This document shows, piece by piece, positions 1-31,310 of a stretch of 64,000 nucleotides of DNA. The translations under genes were made by a program, and so were the position numbers. The notes below the pieces were generated by a model. The model was not told the DNA's origin. It ran no database searches and saw only the letters and a list, made by a program, of their open reading frames with translations. Numbering within the stretch: the stretch's first letter is position 1; each line of letters begins with the position of its first letter. Source of the stretch: Eublepharis macularius (lineage: Eukaryota; Chordata; Lepidosauria; Squamata; Eublepharidae); NCBI RefSeq assembly GCF_028583425.1, contig NC_072793.1, positions 97,635,689 through 97,699,688 on the forward strand, written 5' to 3'.

Positions 1-865
1 AAATGTCCTCTGAAATATTTTTTAAAAATGTTTTATAGGCCTTTGTAAAATTTAATATGAGAAACAGTTTGCCACAATGGCCTCTGGAAGGCCATTCCAT
101 AGTGAGGATGCAGCAACTGATAGGACCTGATTCCTAACAGAAACTAACTGGGCTAACCACAAAGAAGACACAGTCAGCAGATCTGAAAAGGGGCTTATGT
201 CCATTCCAGTTTCCCCCTCTCAGCCAACATATACACCTGTATGCTGGAACAGCAGTTTTCAATTTACTGTTCTTCAGACATTTTCTCTTCCTGGTTTTAA
301 CATTCAGCAGTTTTCAGGTAGGAGCAGGGTTCTCCTCCCCCTCTCATGACACAAACATTAAGCATTCTTAACATGAATAAGGTGCCTCAACACCCTTTAG
401 CTACCCACTCGTATCCAGTCTGGTAAAACTGTATTTTCAGTGGATAGTGCTTCTGGGTAAAGGGTGGGTCGGTTCTGAATTCCCTTCCCGACAGGGCTAC
501 TATGCCTTTTATTTTCTCTCGCCTGTGTGCTTGGATAAAAGGGAGGACGACTTAAATATATTTCAAAAATGAATAGCCTGTCAAGCAGCAATCCAGCAGA
601 CAAAGCACAGCACTGTCGCTTGAAAGGCTGGATTTCTACTTGTCGCGCATATAGAAATCCTATCTTTTCTTTCTGTTCAAGGCCAAGAACTGGGCGCCCT
701 TAAGGGCCAACTAGGGAGAGCTTCTCTGGTTAGGGAAAGCAAAAGTGTGGCCACTCTGCCTCAGGCCGTTAGAAATCGCGTCCTTTCAGTTGCTACGTGG
801 TCGGCTTCCAGAGACTCCATGGCAAGAACTTCCCCCCAGGATTTCTTGGCCCGCCTCATTCATAC
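1..865 (-). other. Part of ZMYND10 intron 1
   Basis: No exon is recognisable. Bases 80-150 (a 'ggaaggccattccatag' stretch) resemble a diverged dispersed repeat also seen near 23.5 kb. Bases 640-860 become GC-richer towards the promoter. Confidence 0.6.
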
Positions 866-960
866 CCGTGATCTCCGATATCCCGCAGGGGGAAGTTTTT
901 TAACTCCCGCACCAAAACTTCAGCTTCGCCTGGCAGCAGGACAGTGATCGGCTCCTCCAT
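866..960 (-). CDS. ZMYND10: ZMYND10, first coding exon only (gene continues beyond the left edge)
   Basis: Reading leftward from the ATG at 960-958, the exon gives MEEPITVLLPGEAEVLVREL followed by KNFPLRDIGDH and a split glycine codon. This matches the human ZMYND10 start, including the LLPGEAEVLVR core and the FPLR motif. It ends at a GT donor at 865-864 (gtatga), phase 2. The family is a cytoplasmic chaperone-like protein with a C-terminal MYND zinc finger, needed for preassembly of axonemal dynein arms. Only the 31 N-terminal codons are here. The next human exon begins WNQQHENLEKL and I could not find it in bases 1-865, so it lies outside the window. The gene sits tail-to-head behind NPRL2, as in human. 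Its start lies at the edge of a GC-rich promoter. Confidence 0.9.
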
Positions 961-1330
961 GGCGGCATCGAAATGGACCGACGCCGTCACTATGGCAACG
1001 GGAGCCGGATGTTGCAACAGCAGCTGCACTCGGGCCCTCTAGCGACGAGGGACTAAGGAGCCCGCCGGCGACAGCGAACGTCCCGCCCCTCCCAGCTTGG
1101 GCGAAAGAGGGGCGGGCACCTCTTCCAGAGCATCGGCTGCAGCTACAGCTTTAACCGTCAGATAGGGCCCGGGGGGAAGCCGGAACTGAAGAGCACCGTC
1201 CCTCGCCTGAAAGCCCACCTCTCTGATCGAGGATATAAGGGCCGGTTGTGGTTGCTCACGTGGTCGGGAGCACTTTCCGTTCTTTGCAGTTAGCGCTGCC
1301 TTTACAACTGGGTTTATTCCGACAGTTACA
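961..1330 (-). promoter_or_regulatory. ZMYND10 CpG-rich promoter with X-box, GC boxes and an E-box
   Basis: The stretch is GC-rich with many CpGs. It holds GC boxes (cccgcccctccc at about 1082 and ggggcgggc at about 1110), a CACGTG at 1257-1262, and at 986-999 an imperfect palindrome that reads GTTGCCATAGTGAC on the gene's strand. The palindrome fits the RFX X-box and lies about 26 bp upstream of the ATG. RFX and FOXJ1 control of ciliary genes including ZMYND10 is established knowledge; occupancy here is inferred. Confidence 0.65.
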
Positions 1331-1739
1331 CTCGAATAAGCCCACTGATATCAATTTATTTTAAAAGATGTGTATAGCTCTCTTTATGATTGCAGTTGAT
1401 CTGCCAGAACAATTAACTCTACTTACTCCCAAGGAGTGAGTATTTGTCCAAGATGGAATTTTGAGTTTTTTAAACAATTTCCTACCAGTCTTCTGTAGAC
1501 TACAGAAAGATAAACTGTCACAGCCAGTTCTAGGTCATAGGTGTGCATAGCAACTTTGAAGCTGCTACAAATAAGGTTCTGCCACAGCTTATGCCCAGGA
1601 ACATTTCCCCCCTTCAATGTCAGCACTTAGTTCTGTAAAGTAGCTAAGTAAATGCCTCTGAGCATGTGCAGACTACCTTTTCCATTAATAACTAAAAGTA
1701 CCTCAGAGGCTGTAGGTCTAAAGCAAAGATCAAACTCAA

Positions 1740-3121
1740 AAGCGGGTAACATATTTTATTAAGATCAATTAAAATCAAAACATATGCAAGCTTCAGAGTT
1801 CTCCAGAACCCTTTTGGAGCCCAATGAAGAGATCTGGAGAATTTGGAAGCTTGCACCCTGTTTTGTGTTATTTTGGTTGGTCTTAATAAAAACTGCTGTA
1901 TACAGACACAATAGGAAACAATAGCTGATAAAACAAGTTATGTAAAAGGACAGTAACTGCCACAATCTGGTCTACCCAACTACATTTCATCCAGCAATTT
2001 TAGAGGTTCTGGGTTGAATGCCAAGTTAGATTCATTTATAAAGGACATAACTCTACCTTGAGAGAATCCATATGGTGAAGCCAGCACCATACTGAATTTC
2101 AGTACCGGCCTTCCTGTTTGGTTACCTACCCAATGTTGTTGGTATTGAAATTACTTAATTGTACAGGGAAAAAATTTCTAATTATATTGGCTATTAAAAT
2201 AATAAAATAGTTATAATTTCTCCCCAATATTAATCCATAGGGTATACACAAAATAAATGGCTATAACAGATTAGTCAGTATCATTTCATTCCAGCTTCAT
2301 TTGTGCAATGTTATTACAGTACATTTTTCATTCAGTGCTTTATTGCAAGCATGAGCGTAGTACAACTGCTAAACAGCAACAGCAAATATTTGAACAGAAG
2401 GCAAAGATGGGAAGTGAACACTGTAAAAAGTTCAAAGAAGCTGGGCTAGCCTGCTCTTTCACATTAAACAGAAGAGTTACCAGAAGTCACTTCTGCAGAC
2501 AGCAAATGAACATGTACCTAAAGGCAAAGAGGGTGAAGGCAGCAGCAGGTTTGTATTTTCTAACATTCAAGAACAAAATAAATGTGTAAAAGGAAGCCCT
2601 AAACAGAATTTTTTAAACTGAAAAGCAGCATTGGGAAGGCAGAGTCTGGAAGTGCTTAACCTCTTTCTATACCAGCCAATCTCCTGGCTCAAGTCTTCCC
2701 ATCTCCCCCAGCTGCTTTTCCTAGCATAGGGCAGCAGATACCTCTACCCTCAAATACATATTTGGAACCTCATAAGGGAAGTAATGGGGTGGGAAAATAC
2801 GGAAAACAAGGAATGGATTAAAGCACCCATCCCTTCCACCACTACTTTCCTTAACATTAGACTTTCTGTAGTTTACATGCAATCATATATACATGTAATT
2901 TGCCTCTCAGAGAAATGGGATCCATACTTAGTTGTCAATTAGCAATCCAAGTCCACCTAACTCATTCTTTCCAAGTAACACTGGACTGAAAAAAATGCAC
3001 CATCTCATACACCAGGAACAGTGCTACTCTTAAAGAGATCCTAATGCCTCCTCAGAGTCCCAGGTAGCTCAAGCAAGCATTTACAGGGCATGATGGATAA
3101 ACATTTGATTCTTGGAGAGAC
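1740..3121 (-). other. NPRL2: NPRL2 3' untranslated region and poly(A) signals (approximate end)
   Basis: After the NPRL2 stop at 3124-3122 there is no recognisable coding sequence. Two AATAAA signals lie on the minus strand, one at about 2343-2338 and one at about 1758-1753. The second is followed by a short T/G-rich stretch and could mark the distal end. Which one is used cannot be decided from the sequence. The segment 1331-1740 shows nothing I can name. Confidence 0.45.
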
Positions 3122-22944
<19,823 letters not shown>

Positions 22945-22946
22945 AA

Positions 22947-24145
22947 CTGCAAGACAGCAAACATGCAGAACTAAGGACAGTCTCCCAAATCCATTCCTTT
23001 TAAACAGAGAACAATTATTTTTAAAACTGAAATAATAATGCATTGCAAATAATGACACCAATATTGTTGCATCTGTTAGAGGAGCTACAAGTTGGGCTCA
23101 CTTGCTTGCGGTATCTGACACAATCTACTTAGCAGGAAACCTGTTGTGGCACATTTCATTGGTCTTGTTATTTGCTTATGCCACATTGTGCCATTCTGTG
23201 GCCTGGCCAATGGGAGTTGATTAATGCCCAGCCGTCAACCCTTGCAAACTTGCAATTCTTGCTGAACTCCAACTTATTCTTTACTTATTTTAATGTACAT
23301 TACTTAACAGTTCAGCCTCTAATACAGTTTATATCAACCTAAAACAAGAAAAACAATAAAACACCAATATCATGGAATAAGACAAGGAAGTGTAAAAAAA
23401 AAGATGTGATACAACAAAGATAAAAGCAATGTTAAAGTACTGCCTCAGTTAAAAGCAAAAAAGGTCTTAGCAGCCCTTCTAAAAAGGAGAATTCAGACCT
23501 GTTGGGTCTGCTTTGGCAGGGAATTCCTCAGAAGGGGAGCTCCAGTGGCACTAGTTCTTGAAGGCGACAGCTTTGCTTTCTTCAGTGGCAGGACCCTTAG
23601 CAAAGCATCACGACTTGACCATCCCGGGCTGTGAAGCGGATTCACAAAAAAATTATCTCCATGCTTAAGATTTGTCTTTTGGGATGAGCATTTTTGGCTA
23701 CCTAGCCTCCAACAGAAAACACTAAGGGAGCAATCCTAAGAACAGTCACACCCTTAATGGACTTACGAGGGTGTAACTGTGCTTAGAATTGCACTGTAGC
23801 AGTGCACTCTCCTAGGAAGAAGCCCCATTAAATAAACCTGGACAGTATTCTGAGTAGACCTGTTTACAATTGCTAAGTCCAGTCCAGTCTGAACAGAAGC
23901 CACCATCCTCCATTTTCAACTTCCATGTTGAAGGGATCAATTCACCCAATACAGGATAAAGTAGCCTCGTCTCCACAGAAGTCAGTAATACAGGCAGCTT
24001 TCATCCCTCACGCTGCAACATTCATCTTCAACATCTTCCTGGTAGTTAAAGCCCTCTGACCTGGTCAGAGCCAGTTATTGTTGTAGAGATGGTATTTATG
24101 CATTTAGGGAAGGGATAATCATGCAGTGACGTGAGTCACTTGTGG
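22947..24145 (-). other. NPRL2 5' intron, left part
   Basis: Bases 23450-23640 resemble a dispersed repeat ('cttagcagcccttctaaaaa', 'gggaattcctcagaaggg'). Bases 23745-23865 carry another short repeat ('agaagccccattaaataaac'). Confidence 0.45.
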
Positions 24146-24370
24146 CTAGGGTTGTCAGCCTCCAGGTAGTGGCTGGAGATCTCCCGCAATTACAACTGGT
24201 CTCCAGGTCACCGAGATCAGTTCATCCTGGAGAAAATGGCTACTTGGGGGCGGGGGGTGGACTCTATGGAATTATGCCATGCCAAGGTCCTTTCCCTCCC
24301 CAAACCCCACTTTCTCCAGGTTTCTCCCCCCAGATCTCCAGGAATTTCCCAACTTGGAGCTGGCAAACCT
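24146..24370 (+). mobile_element. Dispersed repeat of about 220 bp, family A (second copy)
   Basis: Runs from 'ctagggttgtcagcctccag' through 'ggtggactctatggaattat' to 'ccaacttggagctggcaaac'. It is the same family as 18795-19016, in the opposite orientation. Confidence 0.75.
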
Positions 24371-25059
24371 TCCTGTGGCTCTTCTGGCACCATTTCCTGA
24401 TGTGGCAGCCACCGCATGTGCGAAGTGGGCAAGGACATTGCCTGCCTGGTAGGCACTATAGCAGTGATCTGATTTGCATCTTGAAACAGCCACCACCAGA
24501 GGGATGGGAAGACAGGTAAGCTGCAAACTCAGCTGCAGGACTTGTGCCACTGATGGAAGGGCCCGTCCTCTCCATGGTTCAACAGTGGTGGGGAGAGCTA
24601 ATTTTACATGCACAGAGGTACTTTAGTAATTAAGAGGGATATAGTTATATATTTAATGTTAATACTTATATTACTGCATGTGTGTTTTTACTGGGGTGGT
24701 GCATAGGCCATGCAGGAGTAATGAGGCTCTTTTGGTTGATGTTAACTGCAAATGTGGCTCTCCATGAGCCTCAGAATGAGTACCACTGAGGTAAGGCATT
24801 GCTAGCCTGCCTTTCTCCATGAACAAACTGAAAGAAAACAGTAGCTTTCCTGCCAATTAAAATACATTTGTTGCCTAAGTAGCCTTATTGATCCATCAGG
24901 GGAAAAAATCCAGAAACCTGGATGTTCTGTACCATAAAAAAGGAGGCAGCGGGACAAAACACACTTCAGTACTGGAAAACCCCAAGGTCTGCAGCTCATA
25001 GCTTCTAGAAATGGAGACCAGATGGTGTTGCAGATATGTAGTCTACCCCTAACCATAGA

Positions 25060-25265
25060 TCAAGATAGGTAGCTGTGATTGTCTGTCTGTAGCAGTAGAA
25101 AAAAAACAAGAGTCCAGTAGCACCTATAAGACTAACAAAATTTGTGGTAGGGTAGGAGTTTTCCTGAGCCACAGCTCACTTCTTCAGATACCAAAGCACC
25201 TACCCTACCACAAATGTTGTTAGTCTTATAGGTGCTACCGGACTCTTGCTCTTTTCTACTACATC
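25060..25265. mobile_element. Penelope-like terminal repeats, head-to-head pair
   Basis: 'gagtccagtagcacctataa' with 'aatttgtggtagggtagg' is followed within 60 bp by the inverted 'ccctaccacaaatgttgtta' and 'cttataggtgctaccggact'. Only the terminal repeats remain; there is no coding body. Confidence 0.75.
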
Positions 25266-25739
25266 TAACGGTACATCTCTTACTCTCAAAACAGTGCGCA
25301 CAGGATTGCAGTCTTAAGTGCTTAGTGCACAATAAAAAATGCATAAGAGGTTCCAGGATCAGAAAAGAACAAAAAGGGGCTATTCTCTTGTTCTGAGCAT
25401 CCAGTCTGATGAGGACCAGTTTGGAACTTCGCGGAAATCTGGCTGATCTTAATACATTTGTTGCCAGCCTGCCAAGAGAGTCAGCACCCAGGCTCAACAG
25501 CCTCGCAAAACACTTGACACTAACCAACGTCGCGGGCTCCGCAAAAACGCCGGCCACTGCAGACCTCTCCGCCTCAGAGGTCACAGGTTCCCGCTCTGCA
25601 ATCAGCTTCACAAAACTTCCATCAGCCCGAAGCGCTTGCCGAGCCGCACATATAAACGGAGCAGCCGAGAAGAACCCCTTCCTCCCTTCCATCCTCCCCA
25701 AGCGGCCAAAAGACAGCACTGAACGAAAGCATCACTCAC

Positions 25740-25900
25740 CGCTCCCAACACCGTTGCAGAAACACGCATGCGCACGACAGCTTCGGCCGAAGGCACGGGA
25801 CAGGCGCAATCTGCAGCGTTACGGCACATGCATACGTCACTGTGTCAGGCAAGAAAGAAAGCTTGCCATTTTACAGATGTGCGTATAGAGATCCGGCGCG
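25740..25900 (-). other. NPRL2: Probable NPRL2 untranslated first exon
   Basis: A consensus donor (G then gtgagt) is read on the minus strand with its exon border at 25740, inside the CpG island. An untranslated exon is required because the first coding exon begins at an acceptor. The 5' limit is a guess; short upstream ATGs occur in it. Confidence 0.5.
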
Positions 25901-26049
25901 GTAGTAATAATAACAAATGAAAAATAAACCCCTAGTAAGCGAGAACGTGCCCAGCATGTCACGTGTCTGGAGAGGACGATGGCTTGAGTTGACAGGCTCT
26001 CACTTGAGATGGACAGTCAGGCTCAGCCTATCAGGGGCGTAGAAGGTGT

Positions 26050-26146
26050 GGGCGGGCCAGCGCAGCTTGTCCAATCAGAAGCGGGCATTCGCTTTCCTGA
26101 CTCCTCTCGGAGTTCCTGTTCGTTTGGGATGCGGCTGCGGGAACAG
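26050..26146 (+). other. CYB561D2: Possible CYB561D2 untranslated first exon
   Basis: A donor (gaacag before gtatgg) lies at 26147 just downstream of the GC and CCAAT boxes. It would pair with the acceptor (cctgtag) ahead of 28507. Other donors in the island are possible. Confidence 0.35.
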
Positions 26147-26621
26147 GTATGGGAGCGCCGAGTTCCGAGGGCTTTGGCTCTGCCAGAGCGGGGAGAGGCT
26201 GAGCGTGGGAGCCTGGGCAAGAACCCCAGAGGGCGGGGATTGCGAAAGGTCCCGAGAGAGTCTTCAGGCGATGCTCCGGAATGGGGAGCTTGGCGCGCAG
26301 GAACCCGCTTGCATCTATTGAGCCATATCTTGGCAGTCCGGAGACCCTCCTGCACGGACACCCAGGCCTCCCCACAGGCAGTGTAGAATTGGGGAAGAGG
26401 AGACTGATTTCTCCTACGAGGATTGGGGGCGCGGGCAGTGCGCTGACGGATCAAACGGCACTGGGGAATTTCAGTAAAAAATGATGTACCGTTTGACAGA
26501 ACCCTGAAGAGCTAGTTGCAATCCTTGTATTCCGTTTCCCTTCTTTCCCCTAAAAAGCGAGCCTGCAGCACATGTGAAACAGAATTGCACTCCTCCTTTT
26601 CATAATGCATAGACAGTGAAC

Positions 26622-26805
26622 ACAAGAGATTGCCTTATACTGAGTCGGACCACTGACCATCAAGGTCAGCATTGTCTGTTCTGACTGGCAGCAGCTTTCT
26701 AGGGTCTTGAGTAGAATCCTTTCACATTACCTTTTACCAGATCTCTTAACGTGAGCTGCTGTGCATTGAACCTGAGACCATCTGCAGGCAAAGAAACCAT
26801 TGCCT
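26622..26805 (-). mobile_element. tRNA-derived SINE, family C
   Basis: 'cttatactgagtcggaccac' and 'cagcattgtctgttctgact' at the left, with 'attgaacctgagaccatctg' as inverted B box at the right. Related 3' parts occur at 35195 and 36165. The rest of the CYB561D2 5' intron (26806-28506) shows only a SINE-like tail at about 27730-27775. Confidence 0.65.
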
Positions 26806-28520
26806 CTTCCTACGCAAAGGAGATGTTGATCAGGCACTGAATAATAGACTGCAGATTGCATTTGTGTGGTAACCATTCACCTCCTCTCCTTAAGACTGTA
26901 CAACAGTAGTGTTGCTCTAACATAATTACTGGCAAGAAGTCTGGAGCAGGTGGCTTAAACAAAAAGACTGATTGGTAGTGGAGGAAACATTTGATTTTCC
27001 TCCTGAAACATCAGTAGGGCTGTTGCTGCTTGTGGTTTGCTAAAGGAAGCAGAGGTCTGTTCCTGCAACCATGATGGGTGTAATTCTATCATCTAGTACT
27101 TTCTGGTTTGAACTCCAGTACAGTTTTGGAAGGGCTTTTCTTCTTTCAAAAACAGAATATGCCTTCCTTCCATCAATTTGTTAATGTGATTATGTTATAA
27201 AAACTAAAATTAATACAGATGTTCTCCTCTTAACCTGTTTGACATTCCTGGATCCTGTGCATGGCTACAATGTTCTCAGTTTAATCTAGCCAATTTCATG
27301 CCTCTGAAGTAAGAACATGCCAAGGATGGAGAGCTGGGGAGTGACCCAGCTGCAGCCTTCTACAGGGCTGCTTCTCATGTTAAAACATCCTACATAGAAA
27401 GCAGTGCTGTGTGTGCAAGTCACATTTCTGTAATTTGTTTATTGCATTTGGGTGTATGTTTCTTCATTTAATTGAATGGTTAAGGAAAGTAATTTTATGA
27501 ACAGAACAGGATTTTAGTCTGTTCCACTGACCATTCTATATATTATCTTACTCTTTAAGCGCTGTTTTCTACTTTTGTAAATCCATTTTTGCATTGCTTT
27601 ACATAACATGCCTGATACATACATTGCATGGTTTTTAATTGTTGTGATCCTAGTCCTATTTTAGTGTTTATTGGATGTCTCATGTTATTTGATTGCATTG
27701 TTTTACACTGCGTATTCTGCCTTCAGTCTCTGTGAGAAAGGTGCACTATAAATATAGTAAATAAATATATTTTACCTGAACTAGGGATCTCAGCTTGGCT
27801 ATGACTTTCCAGTATGTGCACATAGTGGGGACATGAGTGCTTAAGGTAACCAACAAGTTACTCTCCTAAGGAGAGAACACATATTTAGATTTATAGTATC
27901 TCATCCAATTTCAGAGATTTGCAGTAAGCAACAGCATCGTAAGTGGAAAGAGTAATAAACGGATCCCTGTCTTGAAAGCTCTGTTTAAAGAATATAGCAA
28001 AATAAAGAGGGGGAAACACCAAGGAACATTTTTTAAAAACTTAGATTACACAGACAAATGTTGCTATTCACTTTTCAGACATTGTAATTACAATGAGGAA
28101 AGAAGGGAAAAGGCATATTGGATTTGAAAGAGTCCAGCTTTAGAGGGGCATAGTTTTTGTGGCAGAGAGTCTGGGCATTATGGTGAAAAATCTCATAGAT
28201 AGAAACCTGTCTCAGGTTCCTGTTTTGTGTTTTTTCAAAACCCACCAGTGAAACATTTCAGCTGCTATTTCATGGTATTTACTGAGCCATTGCTTTCCTT
28301 AATCCTGTTGTTTTCTCTCCTTTTTATTTAGATAACTAATGGGTGCTTAATAAAGAGAGTGATGCATTCTTGATTCTAAACTTGTAGTGCTCTGTAGTTA
28401 TCCCTTGCCTTGATGTGTTGGACAAACTGATACATGCTGCTTAGCATCAGGAGGCTGGGCACAGGTGGAGAGTGAAAGGTCAGCCTTTGCTGTGGCCTGT
28501 AGCTGGAGGCCCATTTCACC

Positions 28521-28647
28521 ATGGCCCTGACTCTTGAAACAGAATCCCAGATCTACCGCTCTCTCAGGGCTGTCTTTGGTGCTGCTGCACACTTCGTCTC
28601 ACTTGGATTTACAGTCTTTGTAGCTGTGGTTGCCAGACCTGGATCAA
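28521..28647 (+). CDS. CYB561D2: CYB561D2 coding exon 1
   Basis: Codes residues 1-42 plus one base and includes the first membrane segment ([18 protein letters not shown]). The donor is gtaagt. Confidence 0.95.
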
Positions 28648-31051
28648 GTAAGTAGGGAGTAATGTTAAGTGAACACTGTCAAGAAGGTTGATAAAAGTGA
28701 GCCAGTGTGGTATAGCAGTTAAAGTGTTGAACTACGATCTGGAAGAGCCAGGTTTGAATCCCCACTCTGCCAATCTTGCTGGGTAGCCTTCAGTGCAAAC
28801 TGGGAAACCGGCTACCACAAAGTCAGTAAAATTTGTAGGCATACCTGACTGCAGATAAGTTTGAGCTTTTAGGTTCCTGAATCACTTTTTAATATTTTTG
28901 ATATTTCCAATTGTTAGGCCCTGTATAAATTAAAATTCCTGAGCTGACGTGGTATAGACAGTTGCTTTGATCTGCATCTACCCCTGATACACACTGATAC
29001 ACCCATTCCCACCACATCATGATGCTCATCCATACATTACTGAATTAGTTGGGTGCATCTTTAGAAGCTGTGAGGGGATGTTTGTGCACATTTGGGTCTA
29101 TCTGTTGTTAAATGCGATCCCAAGACAACAGTTTGACTGGGGCCGTTATATGTTTGATCAGTGACTTCAGTGCCAACTTGTGTAGTATTTCTGTTACTGA
29201 ATCCAACATGTGAGCATGGTCACAGCATGCTGATCCTTGGACTGCACCATCTCCTGTTATCATATTTCAAGTCTGGTTCTCTTGTGAGAAGAAATAATCA
29301 GCCTCTTTGTTAACTGAGTCTCTCAATGAAATAAGAGTCTAATGCAAACAAGCTTTTAAGATGAGATTGCCAGACACATTTTCAGTGGTGACATAAGTTT
29401 GGCACATGGGGATTCATTTTCTGTTGTTCTCACAGACACACCGATCTTGCTCAAGGAACATGTTTAATTGACATTTCTTTTAAGGGATAGTATTGTTGCC
29501 CAGTTCTATGTATGTTTACTCAGAAATAAGTCCCATTGTGTTTAATAGTAAATAAGTACATATGCACAGGATTCCAACTTTTCAGTACAACTTTCTAAAC
29601 CATGGATTAACACTGTTTAGGATTGCATTGTTAGTGTCATAACTAAATCCAAAACAACAGTGCATCTTCTGGCATCGTGGAAACTGATATTTATTTATAA
29701 TTATATTTATATTCTGCTCTCCCTGTAGAGCAGGCTCAGAGCAGATTACATCACAACAGATGTACCATGCTCTATGCCTTTGTGGGCCAGAGCTATAAAA
29801 ATTGACTGCCTCATTTTCAAGATAAATCTGCTCATTTTCAAGGTATTGCAAGAATTTTTTTGGGTGGGGGGAGGGGGAGGAGAGGGCTGATGCTACAGTT
29901 TAACATGGCTGTCTTTCTGGAATTTTAGTCAGTTCCAAAGCAGTGTTTTCCCTTTCTTATGTCTTTGGGAGGAAGCAGGTTTTAATGTATCTATTTAATT
30001 TCATGTGAAGAGAAATTTGAAATGATTAGATAAAAATGCTGGCACCTAGTAAACTGATGAAAATCGTAGCATTTCCTTCTGACAGCAACAGTGGCTGATA
30101 TTTGCAATTATGATCTTAGTATACTTAAATGGATGGCTTCTAGAATTTAAATAGATACATCCCTTAATCAGAACTATGTATTCTCAACTGGTCTGTTGAT
30201 CAGCCTAGAGACTCATTTTGCTCTCCTTTCCTTCCAGGTCTGTTCTCCTGGCATCCTCTCTTAATGTCTCTAGCGGTAAGTCAGTTAAATGCTTTCTGTA
30301 CTGGGAATTGTTCGGTCCACTCGTGGTTCAGTGTAAAATTTGTGCTGCATCCAGAGAGTGATTAAGCAAAGACTGACCAAGTATCTAGTAAGAATTTCCC
30401 AGGAAATTATATTAAGCTAAATGTAGCAGAAACCTTTTCTCTTGGGAGAAACTTGCTCAGTTTCCCTGAGTATAAGAGCATCATTTTTAGTGGCTAACTT
30501 GAGTCTGGCCAACCAAGGTGATGAGCTGTCTTCTGTTCCCTCTCCAGTTTTCCTTCTTGATGACGGAAGCCCTGCTGGCCTTTTCTCCAGAGAGCTCCCT
30601 GCTTCAGCCATTCTCCCGCAAGGCCAAGATCCGCTTCCACTGGGTTTTGCAGCTGCTTGCCCTCATATGTGCAGTGTTGGGTGTGGCATTCATCAGTTAC
30701 AACAAGTACATTAATGGGAAGGCCCACTTTGCCACCTGGCACAGCCTGACTGGCTTGCTGACTGTATTATACGCAAGCATGCAGTGCATGGGTGGCCTGG
30801 CTCTGTTGTATCCAAAGCTGATGAAGAACTGGACGCTGGCCAAACTGAAACTCTACCATGCCACATCTGGGCTGATTGGGTACCTACTGGGCTGTGCCAG
30901 TTTGATGCTGGGCATGTGTTCTCTGTGGTTCACCACATCTGTGACAGGAGTGTCCTGGTATCTGGCCATGCTGAGCCCTGTTCTTACCAGCCTGGTTATC
31001 ATGAGCCAGGTGAGCAATGCTTACCTCTACCGCAAAAGAATTCAGCCGTGA
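28521..31051 (+). CDS. CYB561D2: CYB561D2, cytochrome b561 domain protein 2, complete
   Basis: Coding exons are 28521-28647, 30238-30275 and 30548-31051, with consensus borders (gtaagt donors, ccag acceptors). The protein has 222 residues, the same as human. It begins [20 protein letters not shown] and ends [12 protein letters not shown]. It is a multi-pass membrane b-type cytochrome that passes electrons across a membrane, probably from ascorbate. The four histidines expected to bind two hemes are present at human positions: H48 (SWHP), H86 (FHWVLQ), H120 (TWHSLTG) and H159 (YHATSG). The ATG has a strong context (caccATGG) 14 bases after the acceptor. The gene is divergent from NPRL2 and in the same place as in human. 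Nothing appears broken. Confidence 0.96.
28694..28830 (+). mobile_element. tRNA-derived SINE in CYB561D2 intron
   Basis: 'gtgtggtatagcagttaaag' is A-box-like and 'caggtttgaatccccactc' contains a good B box. Similar to 9712-9915. Confidence 0.7.
29490..29780. repeat. Short dispersed repeat fragments
   Basis: 'actcagaaataagtcccatt' at about 29518 and 'atattctgctctccctgtag' at about 29708 are pieces of families seen elsewhere here (20.7, 48.8 and 53.6 kb). The rest of this intron is unremarkable. Confidence 0.5.
30238..30275 (+). CDS. CYB561D2: CYB561D2 coding exon 2, 38 nt
   Basis: Codes (S)[12 protein letters not shown], carrying heme ligand H48. Confidence 0.95.
30548..31051 (+). CDS. CYB561D2: CYB561D2 coding exon 3
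   Basis: Codes residues 56-222 with four further membrane segments and H86, H120 and H159. TGA is at 31049-31051. Confidence 0.96.
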   Translation, partial: FSFLMTEALLAFSPESSLLQPFSRKAKIRFHWVLQLLALICAVLGVAFISYNKYINGKAHFATWHSLTGLLTVLYASMQCMGGLALLYPKLMKNWTLAKLKLYHATSGLIGYLLGCASLMLGMCSLWFTTSVTGVSWYLAMLSPVLTSLVIMSQVSNAYLYRKRIQP

Positions 31052-31310
31052 AGGCCATCCTGGAACAAACACCCTGAGACCCCTTGATGATTTCCTGCAT
31101 TGCCTTTGAATCCATGGTCCGGCAAGACACTAAAACTGGAAATCTCTTTTTACTTGCCTGTTGCTTTGAATGGTATTTTATAATACATATTTCTGATACT
31201 GCAAATGCCCATAATGTTGAACCAAGGTCTTTGCAGCTCCAGTATCCAAGCAGTATTTCCTTCTGTGTGAATATCTCTGGAGATATGTCATTAAAAAGGC
31301 CTAGCTGGAA
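31052..31310 (+). other. CYB561D2: CYB561D2 3'UTR, minimal extent
   Basis: An ATTAAA at about 31289 is the nearest poly(A)-like signal. A longer 3'UTR is possible, because unique sequence continues to about 31740. Confidence 0.4.

Larger units (their letters stand above)
25400..26480. promoter_or_regulatory. CpG-rich divergent promoter of NPRL2 and CYB561D2
   Basis: The densest CpG region of the left half lies between two head-to-head genes. Visible sites: a palindromic NRF1-type CGCATGCGCA at 25765-25774, a CRE-like TACGTCA at 25833-25839, a GTCACGTG E-box around 25960-25965, a GC box (gggcggg) near 26050 and a CCAAT at 26071-26075. There is no TATA box at a sensible place. Transcription start sites are inferred, not seen. 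Confidence 0.75.

Noticed and set aside
25132-25719. A 195-codon minus-strand frame across the NPRL2 promoter
   Set aside because: It overlaps the Penelope-like pair and the CpG island, has no recognisable domain and shows the base composition expected of chance open frames in GC-rich DNA.
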